Assembly: GCF_000732925.1 (NCBI RefSeq)
Contig: NZ_CP008953.1
Coordinates: forward strand, 7,185,001-7,249,000
Source of the DNA: Amycolatopsis japonica
GTDB lineage: Bacteria; Actinomycetota; Actinomycetes; Mycobacteriales; Pseudonocardiaceae
Direction: 5' to 3'
Length of the DNA: 64,000 nt
Both the position numbers and the translations under genes were made by a program. Positions 35,231-43,193 of this stretch are shown piece after piece (the stretch's first letter is position 1; the number at the start of each line of letters is the position of its first letter). Below the pieces are notes generated by a model, which had not been told where the DNA came from, ran no database searches, and saw only the letters and a list, made by a program, of their open reading frames with translations.

Positions 35231-36115
35231 CTACAGGTTGTCCAGCGCGCCCGTGCGGCGCACGGCGGCGAGGTAGGCGAGCATGATCACCACGGGCACG
35301 GTCGCGACGGTCGCCGCGAACGGCAGGTTGTTGGCCGCGCCGATGTTGTCGTAGACGACGTTGCCCAGCATCTGCGACGTGCCGCCGACGATCTTCACCG
35401 CGATGTAGTCGCCCAGCGACAACGAGAACGTGAAGATCGAGCCGGCGACGACGGCCGGGAAGGTCACCGGCAGCACCACCGAGCGGAAGGTCCGGAACGG
35501 CCGGGCGCCGAGGTCGCCCGAGGCGTCCACCAAGGAGTTCGGCAGCCGCTCCAGGCCCGCGTAGATCGGCAGGATCATGTACGGCAGCCAGAGATACGAC
35601 AGTGTGATCACGGTCGCGAGCACGCCGTAGCCGGGGGTGTCGAGGCCGAACGGGTTGAGCAGCCAGTGCAGAACCCCGTTGCCCGACAACATGGTCCGCC
35701 ACGCGTAGGCCTTCACCAGGTAGCTCGCCCACAGCGGCGTCATGACGGCGATCACCAGCAGCCGCCGTGCCCTGGGTGAGGCGAATTTGGCCATGTAGAA
35801 CGCCATCGGGAAGGCGATGATCGCGGTGACCACCGTGACCAGCGCGGCGATCCCGACCGTCCGGAGGGTGATCGTGCGGTACACCGCGTCGCTGAACAGG
35901 GTGACGAAGTTGTTCAGCGACCACTCGGTCACGACCTGGCCGGTGAAGACGTCGGTGCTCCAGAACGCGGTCACGAACAACGCGGCCAGCGCGCCGAGGT
36001 AGGCGAGGCCGAGCCACAGCATCGGCGCGGAGAGCAGGATTCCCAGGCGCAGCTTGGGTTTGCGGTACAGGTAGGCGGAGGCTTTCCGCCTCGGTGAATC
36101 GAGGGTGGTCGTCAT
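35231..36115 (-). CDS. ABC transporter permease, PotB-like (polyamine importer)
   Basis: 294 residues from ATG 36115 (MTTTLDSPRRKASAYLYRK), with GGTGGAG just upstream. Six membrane segments; EAA loop VDASGDLGARPFRTFRSVVL. Matches PotB in length and in the SLGDYIAV segment near the C-terminus, which is a hallmark of the spermidine/putrescine and related importers. It pairs with the PotC-like protein to form the membrane channel. A strong hairpin lies between it and the upstream substrate-binding protein gene. Confidence 0.88.
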   Translation of the reverse strand: MTTTLDSPRRKASAYLYRKPKLRLGILLSAPMLWLGLAYLGALAALFVTAFWSTDVFTGQVVTEWSLNNFVTLFSDAVYRTITLRTVGIAALVTVVTAIIAFPMAFYMAKFASPRARRLLVIAVMTPLWASYLVKAYAWRTMLSGNGVLHWLLNPFGLDTPGYGVLATVITLSYLWLPYMILPIYAGLERLPNSLVDASGDLGARPFRTFRSVVLPVTFPAVVAGSIFTFSLSLGDYIAVKIVGGTSQMLGNVVYDNIGAANNLPFAATVATVPVVIMLAYLAAVRRTGALDNL

Positions 36116-36140
36116 CGTCTCCACCAGGTGTGGGATGGGA

Positions 36141-36179
36141 CCGGGAGCGGCCGGCGGGGGGCCCACCGGCCGCTCCCGG
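36141..36179 (-). promoter_or_regulatory. Intercistronic hairpin between potD-like and potB-like genes
   Basis: CCGGGAGCGGCCGG (36141-36154) and CCGGCCGCTCCCGG (36166-36179) form a perfect 14-bp stem with an 11-nt loop, 11 bp after the substrate-binding protein stop. In importer operons such a hairpin often protects the 3' end of the binding-protein message or reduces read-through, so that binding protein exceeds permease. That role is inferred here. Confidence 0.7.
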
Positions 36180-36190
36180 AGTTCGGGAGG

Positions 36191-37396
36191 TCAGCCCTTG
36201 ATCTCGGTCCAGGCGCGGGTCCACTCGCCGTAGTCCTTGCACTTGACGTCGGTGCGGCCGTCGAGGCACTGCGTGATCGGCGTCGTCCAGTACTGGATCT
36301 TCGAGGCGTACGCGGCGTCACCGGCGTGGTAGGTCTCGCAGTGCTTCTTGTCCTTGGTTTCGGCGCACGCCTTCGGGTTCGAGGGCGATTCACCGAAGTA
36401 CTCGGCGACCTGGGCGTTCGCCTTCGGGCTGACGATGTGGTTCAGCCACTTGTAGGAGCACGTCTTGTGCGGCGACTTCGCGCCCACCATCCAGGTGTCC
36501 GACCAGCCGGTCGCGCCTTCGGACGGCAGCACGGACTCGACCGGCGCGCCCTCGCTCTTGGTCAGGTTCACCGTCACCTGCCAGGCGGTGCCGACGACGG
36601 CGTCGCCGCTCTTGAGCGCCTGGCTTTCCTTCAGGTAGTCCGACCAGTACTCCCCCACCATCGGGCGCTGCTGCTTGAGCAGATCGACGGCGGCCTGGAA
36701 CTGCTTGTCGTCCAAGGCGTACGGGTTCTTGATCCCGAGTTCGGGCTTGTGCGTCTGCAGGTACAGCGCGGCGTCGGCGATGTAGATCGGCGAGTCGTAG
36801 GCCGAGATCTTGCCCTTGTACGGGCTGTTCGCGTCGAACATGACCGACCACGACGTCGGTGCCGGGGTCACCTTGTCCGTGCGCCAGGTGAGCAGGTTCG
36901 CGCCCCAGCCGTGCGGCACGCCGTAGGACACGTTGTCGACGCTGTTCCAGGGGCGGTTCTTGAGGAAGTCGAAGACGTCGGCGTAGTTCGGGACGAGCGC
37001 GGTGTTCACCGGTTCGACGTCGCCGGACGCGATGAGCCGTAGCGAAGCGTCACCGGAGGCGGAGATGACGTCGTACTGTCCGGTCTTCATCAGGCTCACG
37101 GCCTCGTCAGAGGTGCCGAACGCCTTGACGTTGACCTTGCAGCCGGTCTCCTTCTCGAAGCCGGTGACCCAGTCGACGGCCGGGTCGTTGGAGCCGTTCT
37201 CCGCGTAGCCGGGCCAGGCCAGCACGTTGACCTGGCCTTCCGGCTGGCCGAGCTGCGCGAGCGCGTCGAGCTTCGGCGGGGTGAACCCCTGTCCGCCGGG
37301 CGCGGCGGCGGTCGAACTGGATCCGGACGTTCCGCAGGCGGCCACGAGCAGGCCGGCGCCGAGCAGGCCGGCGAGCGCGAGTTTCCTGTTCTTCAT
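36191..37396 (-). CDS. ABC transporter substrate-binding lipoprotein, PotD-like
   Basis: 401 residues. Lipoprotein signal with lipobox LVAAC (Cys about 21). The mature part is a two-lobe periplasmic-binding-protein type II fold: QVNVLAWPGYAENG, GYDVISASGDASLRLIASGD-like segment, PYGVPHGWG-type lobe and SDTWMVGAKSPH, similar to spermidine/putrescine receptors (SBP_bac_8 class). Extra Cys residues near the C-terminus (KACAETKDKKHCE, TQCLDGRTDVKCKD) suggest disulfides, unlike classical PotD. It delivers substrate to the PotB/C-like permease; polyamine specificity is inferred from the operon. Confidence 0.87.
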   Translation of the reverse strand: MKNRKLALAGLLGAGLLVAACGTSGSSSTAAAPGGQGFTPPKLDALAQLGQPEGQVNVLAWPGYAENGSNDPAVDWVTGFEKETGCKVNVKAFGTSDEAVSLMKTGQYDVISASGDASLRLIASGDVEPVNTALVPNYADVFDFLKNRPWNSVDNVSYGVPHGWGANLLTWRTDKVTPAPTSWSVMFDANSPYKGKISAYDSPIYIADAALYLQTHKPELGIKNPYALDDKQFQAAVDLLKQQRPMVGEYWSDYLKESQALKSGDAVVGTAWQVTVNLTKSEGAPVESVLPSEGATGWSDTWMVGAKSPHKTCSYKWLNHIVSPKANAQVAEYFGESPSNPKACAETKDKKHCETYHAGDAAYASKIQYWTTPITQCLDGRTDVKCKDYGEWTRAWTEIKG

Positions 37397-37424
37397 TGAA
37401 CAACCTTTCGGTACAGGGGGAGAA

Positions 37425-38519
37425 CTAACCGGCTTCGGGGACGCGGAAGCTGTGTTCGTGCCGCCAGCTCAGGCGGACACGGCCGCCTTCGAAGTCCGCG
37501 GGTTCGGCGGTGTTCTGCCGGACCACGGAGAGCTGGCCACCGGCGTCGAGCGTGACCTCGTAGCGCACGGTCGCACCGGCGTAGACGGTGTTGGTGACGG
37601 TGCCGGTGGCGCTGGTCTCGCCGACCTCGGCGGATTTCGAGAGATCGGCGTCGATGCGGATCTTCTCGGGGCGGATGCTGAACACACCGGGTTTGCCGAT
37701 GATGTTCTCGGCGCCGCCGCCGCTGAGCAGGTTCGAGGTGCCGACGAAGCCGGCGACGAACGCCGTCGCGGGCCGCTCGTAGACCTCGACCGGTGAACCG
37801 ACCTGTTCGATGCGGCCGGCGTTGAACACCGCGATGCGGTCGCTCATCGTCAACGCCTCGTCCTGGTCGTGGGTGACGAAGATGAAGGTGATGCCGACCT
37901 CGCGCTGGATCTGCTTCAGCTCGGTCTGCATGGTGTGGCGCAGTTTCAGGTCGAGCGCGCCGAGCGGTTCGTCGAGCAGGAGCACCTTGGGCCGGTTGAC
38001 CAGTGCCCTGGCGAGAGCGACCCGTTGCCGCTGGCCGCCGGAGAGCTGGTCGGGTTTGCGCTCCCCGAACTCACCGAGCCGGACGGTGTCGAGGGCTTCC
38101 TTCGCGCGCTGACGGCGCTCCGCGCGAGGGACGCGTTTCACCCGAAGGCCGTACTCGACGTTCTGCTGCACCGTCATATGCGGGAAGAGCGCGTAGTCCT
38201 GGAAGACGGTGTTGACGTCGCGGTCGAACGGCGCGAGGCGGCTGACATCGCGGCCGTGGAGTTCGATCGTGCCCGCCGTCGGCAGTTCGAAGCCGGCGAT
38301 CATGCGGAGCACGGTCGTCTTGCCGGAACCGGACGGGCCGAGCATGGAGAAGAACTCGCCGGGCGGGATGTCGAGGTCGACGCCGTCGACCGCGTGGACC
38401 TGGCCGAACTCCTTGCGCAGCCCGCGCAGCCGGATGGCCGGAATCCCGCCTCCACCTGCGGAAGTGGTAGCAAAGGTCCCTTGCTCCCCCGCGGCGGCGG
38501 TGGGCGCTTGATGAGGCAT
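37425..38519 (-). CDS. ABC transporter ATP-binding protein, PotA-like
   Basis: 364 residues from ATG 38519 (MPHQAPTAAAG). Walker A GPSGSGKTTVLRMIAG, signature LSGGQRQRVALARAL, Walker B VLLLDEPLGALD, His switch THDQDEALTMS, and a C-terminal TOBE region. It powers uptake through the PotB/C-like channel. Odd: the N-terminal ~30 residues are encoded across a copy of the interspersed AGCAAAGG element, reading GEQGTFATT, before the conserved domain begins at IRLRGLRKEFG. No ATG, GTG or TTG start exists between the element and the domain, so translation probably runs through it. Confidence 0.9.
   Translation of the reverse strand: MPHQAPTAAAGEQGTFATTSAGGGGIPAIRLRGLRKEFGQVHAVDGVDLDIPPGEFFSMLGPSGSGKTTVLRMIAGFELPTAGTIELHGRDVSRLAPFDRDVNTVFQDYALFPHMTVQQNVEYGLRVKRVPRAERRQRAKEALDTVRLGEFGERKPDQLSGGQRQRVALARALVNRPKVLLLDEPLGALDLKLRHTMQTELKQIQREVGITFIFVTHDQDEALTMSDRIAVFNAGRIEQVGSPVEVYERPATAFVAGFVGTSNLLSGGGAENIIGKPGVFSIRPEKIRIDADLSKSAEVGETSATGTVTNTVYAGATVRYEVTLDAGGQLSVVRQNTAEPADFEGGRVRLSWRHEHSFRVPEAG
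38466..38489 (+). repeat. Interspersed AGCAAAGG element, copy 8 (inside potA-like coding region)
   Basis: Direct copy GGTAGCAAAGGTCCCTTGCT plus CCCC. On the coding (minus) strand it reads in frame as part of GEQGTFATT in the N-terminus of the PotA-like ATPase. This is the only copy found clearly within a coding sequence. Confidence 0.85.
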
Positions 38520-38539
38520 GGCGTGCCTTTCGGTGGTCG

Positions 38540-39961
38540 TCACAGCGCGCTCATCACGTGCTTGACGCGGGTGTAGTCCTCGAGGCCGTAGAGCGAGAGG
38601 TCCTTGCCGTAGCCGGACTTCTTGAAGCCGCCGTGCGGCATTTCGGCGACCAGCGGGATATGCGTGTTGATCCACACGCAGCCGAAATCGAGCTTCCCGG
38701 CCAGCCGCATCGCCCGCTGGTGGTCGGTGGTCCACACCGACGACGCGAGCGCGTACTCGACGCCGTTGGCCGCGGCGAGCGCTTCGGCTTCGGTCTCGAA
38801 GCGCTGCACGGTGATGACCGGGCCGAAGATCTCCGTCTGGCTGATCTCGTCGTCCTGGCGGACGCCGGAGATCACCGTCGGTTCGTAGAAGTAACCCTCG
38901 TCCCCATGCCGCTTACCTCCACAGTGGACCATCGCGTGCGAGGGCAGCCGGTCGACGAAACCGGCGACCCGGTCGAGCTGGGCGGCGTTGTTGAGGGGCC
39001 CGTAGCTGACCGACGTGTCATCGGGTTTGCCGGTGGTGGTCGCCCGCGCCTGCCTGGTGAGAGCCGCGACGAAGGTGTCGTGGACCTCGTCGGCGACCAG
39101 GACACGCGTCGCCGCCGTACAGTCCTGGCCCGCGTTGAAGTAGCCGGCGGCGGCGATACCTTCTGCGGCCGCTTCGATGTCGGCGTCCGCGAAGACGACT
39201 ACGGGCGCTTTACCGCCGAGTTCGAGGTGTACGCGCTTAACGTCCTTCGCGGCCGAAGCGGCGACTTCGATCCCGGCTCGTACGGAACCGGTGATGGACA
39301 CCATCGCGGGGATCTCGTGCTCGACGAGCGCCCGCCCGGTTTCGCGGTCGCCGCAGATCACGTTGAGTACGCCGGGTGGCAGGAATTCGGCGCAGATCTC
39401 GGCGAAGAGAAGGGTCGACGCGGGCGTCGTGTCGGCCGGTTTGAGCACCACGGTGTTCCCCGCGGCGAGCGCGGGCGCGATCTTCCAGACCGCCATGAGG
39501 AGCGGATAGTTCCACGGCGTAACCTGCGCGCACACGCCGATCGGTTCTCGGCGGACGAAAGAGGTATGTCCTTCCATGTACTCGCCCGCCGACCGTCCTT
39601 CGAGGACACGCGCGGCCCCCGCGAAGAAACGCAACTGGTCGACGATCATCGGCAGTTCTTCGGCCGCGGTGAGCGCGACCGGCTTGCCGGTGTTCGCCGA
39701 TTCGACGAGGACGAGGCCGTCCGCGCGAGCCTCGACGGCGTCCGCGATCTTCAGCAGCGCGAGCTGGCGCTGCGCGGGTGTGGTCTCGCGCCAGGTTTCG
39801 AAGGCGGCGGCCGCGACCTTGAGCGCGCGGTCGACGTCTTCGGGGCCGGCGACGGCGGCGGTGCAATACGGGCGGCCGGTGACGGGATCGACGACGTCGG
39901 CGACCTTGCCCGACGCGGATCCGGTGTACTCACCGCCGATGAAGTGCTTCAACTGCTGCAC
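38540..39961 (-). CDS. Aldehyde dehydrogenase, gamma-aminobutyraldehyde dehydrogenase type
   Basis: 473 residues from GTG 39961 with a GGAGG site. NAD(P)-dependent ALDH motifs: VTPWNYPLLMAVWKIAPALA, ITGSVRAG, catalytic Glu in LELGGKAP and catalytic Cys in NAGQDCTAATR. The last, with AGEYMEGHTS, closely resembles aminobutyraldehyde dehydrogenases (PatD/Prr), which oxidise 4-aminobutyraldehyde from putrescine to GABA. First gene of the importer operon, 20 bp before the PotA-like gene, which supports the polyamine assignment. Divergent from the FCD regulator. Cytoplasmic. Confidence 0.87.
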   Translation of the reverse strand: MQQLKHFIGGEYTGSASGKVADVVDPVTGRPYCTAAVAGPEDVDRALKVAAAAFETWRETTPAQRQLALLKIADAVEARADGLVLVESANTGKPVALTAAEELPMIVDQLRFFAGAARVLEGRSAGEYMEGHTSFVRREPIGVCAQVTPWNYPLLMAVWKIAPALAAGNTVVLKPADTTPASTLLFAEICAEFLPPGVLNVICGDRETGRALVEHEIPAMVSITGSVRAGIEVAASAAKDVKRVHLELGGKAPVVVFADADIEAAAEGIAAAGYFNAGQDCTAATRVLVADEVHDTFVAALTRQARATTTGKPDDTSVSYGPLNNAAQLDRVAGFVDRLPSHAMVHCGGKRHGDEGYFYEPTVISGVRQDDEISQTEIFGPVITVQRFETEAEALAAANGVEYALASSVWTTDHQRAMRLAGKLDFGCVWINTHIPLVAEMPHGGFKKSGYGKDLSLYGLEDYTRVKHVMSAL

Positions 39962-39991
39962 GAGACCTCCAGGGGCCTGGGGGCGTGAGGT

Positions 39992-40014
39992 GGTAGCAAA
40001 GGTCCCTTGCTCCC
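39992..40014 (+). repeat. Interspersed AGCAAAGG element, copy 9
   Basis: Direct copy in the 158-bp divergent region between the aldehyde dehydrogenase and FCD-regulator genes. Unlike most copies it lies upstream of genes on both sides, in the 5' leader of the polyamine operon. Confidence 0.85.
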
Positions 40015-40068
40015 TTGTGGGGCGGCGCGGGAGCTAAAACATATAAGTCCATAGGTTAAATGACAAGA

Positions 40069-40093
40069 CGATGGTGCAAGATTGGTTCCATCG
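40069..40093. promoter_or_regulatory. Candidate operator between the polyamine operon and its GntR/FCD regulator
   Basis: CGATGG (40069-40074) and CCATCG (40088-40093) form an inverted repeat with a 13-nt spacer. It lies next to the most AT-rich part of this divergent region (40034-40064, AAACATATAAGTCC...), where promoters are expected. A site for the neighbouring FCD regulator is a guess from position. Confidence 0.4.
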
Positions 40094-40119
40094 GGTAGCG
40101 GTACGGGCGAAGGGCCACC

Positions 40120-40863
40120 ATGCGTAAGGGGATGTCGCACAGCGCGCGATCAGCGATGTTCGCTCCGCTCGACCAGATCGGCCGGGCGGAAGCGGTCACC
40201 TCGCGGCTGGTCGACGCCATCACGCTCGGGCTGCTGGCCGATTCGGAACAGCTGCCGAGCGAAGCCGAGCTGGCCGCCCAGTTCGGCGTCTCCACCGTGA
40301 CGGTTCGCGAAGCGCTCGTGGCCTTGCGACAGCAGGGCCTTGTCGAGACGCGACGCGGCCGAGGCGGCGGAAGCTTCGTGAAGACGCCTGCCAACCCTTC
40401 GGCCGCTTCGTGGCGAGAGCGCCTTCGCACGGTCTCGCTGTCCGAGCTTCGCGACGTCGGCGATCACTACCTCGCCATCGCGGGCGCGGCGGCCAAACTC
40501 GCCGCCGAGCGGAGTTCGCCCGAAGACATCGAGCGGCTCGAACTGGCGACCGAGGACATCCGCACCGCCACCGGCGCGGAAGCGTCGCGCGCCGAGCGCC
40601 AGTTCCATCTCGAAGTCGCCGCGGCCGCCCAATCGCCGCGGCTGACCAGGGAAGAAGTGCAGTTGCAGAGCGAACGTGGTGGTTTGCTGTGGCTTCCGCT
40701 CGAGCCGCACGGCACCCGCGAGAACGCCTACGCCGAACACCGCGCGATCGCCGCCGCCATCGCACAGGGCGACGGCGAGCTGGCCAGGAAGCTCACCGAG
40801 GAGCACATCCTCGAAGCGATAGACCGGCTGGCGGACGTGCATTTAGACCTTCTGGCCCCTTAA
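40120..40863 (+). CDS. GntR/FadR-family transcriptional regulator with FCD domain
   Basis: 247 residues. N-terminal winged helix (about 20-90) with the GntR signature: LPSEAELAAQFGVSTVTVRE and the wing LVETRRGRGGGSFV. The C-terminal all-helical FCD ligand domain (about 105-235) has candidate metal-binding His/Asp residues (ERQFHLEVAAAAQSPRL, AEHRAIAAAIAQGD). Such proteins usually repress a neighbouring catabolic operon until a carboxylate ligand binds. Divergent from the aldehyde dehydrogenase and importer operon, which it probably controls. Confidence 0.9.
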   Translation: MRKGMSHSARSAMFAPLDQIGRAEAVTSRLVDAITLGLLADSEQLPSEAELAAQFGVSTVTVREALVALRQQGLVETRRGRGGGSFVKTPANPSAASWRERLRTVSLSELRDVGDHYLAIAGAAAKLAAERSSPEDIERLELATEDIRTATGAEASRAERQFHLEVAAAAQSPRLTREEVQLQSERGGLLWLPLEPHGTRENAYAEHRAIAAAIAQGDGELARKLTEEHILEAIDRLADVHLDLLAP

Positions 40864-40895
40864 GCTGCGACATCCGCGCATCCGAGGTGAGCATC

Positions 40896-41630
40896 GTGAA
40901 CGACACACCGTCCGCCGGTTCCGAGGTCGTCGAACAGGTATCCGCCCTGGTCGAGGACGTCTTCGGCCGGCTGAAGCCGGTACTGACCGGCGCCGAGGGG
41001 CTCCTGGCCGCATCCGCCGATGCCACCGCGGAAGACCTGACCCGTCTCCGGCCGCAGGTCTTCGAGGTCCTCGGCGGCCTGGTCGTGGGCGCCGGGTTCA
41101 TCAGCGCGCCGAACGCGCTGGCCGATCAGGAATTCGGCTTCGAATGGTGGACCGAGACCGGTGACGCCGAGCCGGTGCAGCTGGTCATCAGCCTCGATCC
41201 GGACAGCGAGAACTTCCTGGACTACACCCGGCAATCGTGGTTCACCGTCCCGCGTGACACGGGCCGCCGCCACATCAACGGCCCGTACGTCGACTACCTC
41301 TGCACCGACGAATACACGCTGACCTTCACCGTCCCCGTCCAGCGCGACGGGGCCTTCGCGGGCGTCGTCGGCGCGGACATCTACGTGCGCGAGGTCGAGC
41401 GCCTGCTGCAGCCGAAGCTGCGCGCCCTCGGCGGCCGCGCGGCGCTGGTCAACGCGCAGGGCAGGGTGATCGTGTCGAACAACGCGCGGCAGGCGACGGG
41501 CTCGCTGGTCCGCGAGGTCGACGTCCCGGCGTGGTGGTCCGCCGGCGCGGAGCCGGTCACGACGGAGACCGGAGCACAGCTGCGGCGCTGCGGGGACTCG
41601 CCGATCGCCTTGGTCAGGTCCGAGCGCTGA
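40896..41630 (+). CDS. Soluble Cache-domain protein
   Basis: 244 residues. Start at GTG 40896, favoured by a GAGGTGA site; an in-frame GTG at 40887 is too close to it. The chain has the PAS-like Cache fold seen in small-molecule sensors: GFEWWTE...GDAEPVQL, YTRQSWFTVPRDTGRRHINGPYVDY, DEYTLTFTVPVQRDGAFAGVVGADI. Cache domains normally sit outside the cell in receptors and bind amino acids or polyamines. Here there is no signal peptide, membrane segment or output domain, so it is a stand-alone cytoplasmic binder. It lies 32 bp after the FCD regulator and overlaps pucR-like 3' end by 17 bp. Confidence 0.82.
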   Translation: MNDTPSAGSEVVEQVSALVEDVFGRLKPVLTGAEGLLAASADATAEDLTRLRPQVFEVLGGLVVGAGFISAPNALADQEFGFEWWTETGDAEPVQLVISLDPDSENFLDYTRQSWFTVPRDTGRRHINGPYVDYLCTDEYTLTFTVPVQRDGAFAGVVGADIYVREVERLLQPKLRALGGRAALVNAQGRVIVSNNARQATGSLVREVDVPAWWSAGAEPVTTETGAQLRRCGDSPIALVRSER

Positions 41631-43083
41631 CCTGCAGCGCCAGCCAGAATTCGGCGCGTACGCCAGGGGAATCGAGGTCGCGGCCGGTGAGTTCGGCGAC
41701 CTTGCGCATGCGGTTGCGCAAGGTGTGCCGGTGGACGCCGAGCCGCGCGGACGCCAGATCCCAGTGACCGTGGTGTTCAAGCCAGCAGGTCAGTGAGGCG
41801 ACCAGCTCCCCCCTGCCGGTTTCGTCATGATGCCGCAGCGGCGCCAGCAAGCTGTCCGAAAACGCTTGCGCCGCTTGGGAATCGACGATCTCCAGGAAGC
41901 CACGCCCGGCGTGTTCGGCGAACCGGACCAGCGGGGTCCGCTCGGCCTTCGCCGCTTCCGCCGCCTGTTTCGCCTGCCGTAGCCCGACCGGGAAGTCCAC
42001 AGTGGATACAGGTTCGGACAGCCCTGCGTGCATTCCGCCGATCCGGGAAGCGTGCCGGGCGACCGCCTCAACGTCGCCGACAGCGAGCACGAACGCCCCG
42101 GACTCGCCGAAGAACACCTTGTCTCCGGAAGTCTCGGCGTCGAGCGCGTCGGCGAGCGCCCGTCGCGCACTCGCCGGACCGGTGACGGCCAGCACGGACC
42201 ATGGCGCTTCCGGGACACCGCCCCAGAGCGACTTCATCGTCCGCGTGGCGAGTTCGCCGTGCCCCGCGGCGAGCAGGTCGCACAGCCCGGACCTCAGCCG
42301 CCGCAGGGCTCCACTGTGCTCACGGTTCTGTTCCAGGGCAAGGGAAAGCAACGACACCGCGGTATTGACGATATGCTGCCCGGCGGCGTCGAGCGGCTCA
42401 CGGGTGCCGACGGCGAGCACACCCCGCGCGCGCGTGTCGAGCGTCTGCAGGACCACCTCGTACTCCCCCGCCACCGTCACCAGCGTGCCCGCGCGCAGCC
42501 GCGCGAAGTCGTCCTGGAGTTCGTCGGCGAAGGGCCGCGCGGAAGGCGAAGCCTCGGTGACCGCACCGGACGAATCGAGCAGGAGTACCCAGCCGTCGAC
42601 CAGCTTCGCCAGCTTCCGCACCACACCGCCGGGACCGCCTTTGCCGACGGCGGTCCTCGTCAGCTCCTGCTGTCCCTTGCCGGTGCGTACGAGCGAGGCG
42701 TATTCGTCGGCGGCGACCGCGCGGGATACCGCGCGAGTGATCGCGATGAACGGCGTCTTCCTCGGCACCTCCAGAACCGGGAGCCCGACCTCTTCGGCGG
42801 TGTCCACAAGGGACCGAGGGATGCTCTCGTGACTGAGGCCGACCCCGAAACCGAGCCCCGCCACGCCCGCGTCGACTAGCCGCCGGACGTACCCGGGTGA
42901 CGTGGTCTCGTCGAGGGCGAGACCGGTGGTCAGCAGCAGTTCGCCTCCTTCGAGGAAGGCCTGCGGATCGGTCAGTTCGGTGGGATGGACCCAGCCGATC
43001 GGCCGGTCGAGCGCCGCCTCGGCCGCGCGCACCCGCAGGCTGAGCGGGCGTTCGGCCACGAGGGCGGCGAGGGTCAGTGCCAT
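41614..43083 (-). CDS. PucR-family transcriptional regulator
   Basis: 489 residues from ATG 43083 (MALTLAALVAERPLSLRV). The N-terminal PucR domain (about 1-125; GWVHPTELTDPQAFLEGGELLLTTG) precedes a GGDEF-like middle region and the C-terminal PucR-type helix-turn-helix (about 425-485; SLTCWLEHHGHWDLASARLG then VHRHTLRNRMRKVAELTG). Family members activate catabolic genes for nitrogen compounds such as purines, GABA or proline. Divergent from gabT with a 110-bp spacer containing clear palindromes, so it most likely controls gabT and the following aldehyde dehydrogenase. Confidence 0.88.
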   Translation of the reverse strand: MALTLAALVAERPLSLRVRAAEAALDRPIGWVHPTELTDPQAFLEGGELLLTTGLALDETTSPGYVRRLVDAGVAGLGFGVGLSHESIPRSLVDTAEEVGLPVLEVPRKTPFIAITRAVSRAVAADEYASLVRTGKGQQELTRTAVGKGGPGGVVRKLAKLVDGWVLLLDSSGAVTEASPSARPFADELQDDFARLRAGTLVTVAGEYEVVLQTLDTRARGVLAVGTREPLDAAGQHIVNTAVSLLSLALEQNREHSGALRRLRSGLCDLLAAGHGELATRTMKSLWGGVPEAPWSVLAVTGPASARRALADALDAETSGDKVFFGESGAFVLAVGDVEAVARHASRIGGMHAGLSEPVSTVDFPVGLRQAKQAAEAAKAERTPLVRFAEHAGRGFLEIVDSQAAQAFSDSLLAPLRHHDETGRGELVASLTCWLEHHGHWDLASARLGVHRHTLRNRMRKVAELTGRDLDSPGVRAEFWLALQVSART

Positions 43084-43101
43084 GTTGTCCAACTCTACGC
43101 C

Positions 43102-43122
43102 TCGATATCGACAAGATGTCGA
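43102..43122. promoter_or_regulatory. Candidate PucR operator upstream of gabT
   Basis: Two overlapping palindromes: TCGATATCGA (43102-43111) and TCGACA-AGA-TGTCGA (43108-43122), both perfect. They lie in the short divergent region between the PucR regulator and gabT, 72 bp before the gabT start. Binding by PucR is an inference. Confidence 0.5.
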
Positions 43123-43193
43123 GCTGACGGCGCCGGGCGCGGCTCCCATCCTGGAGGGCGACCACCGTCCCTCGCGTCCGCAGGAGTTTGGCC

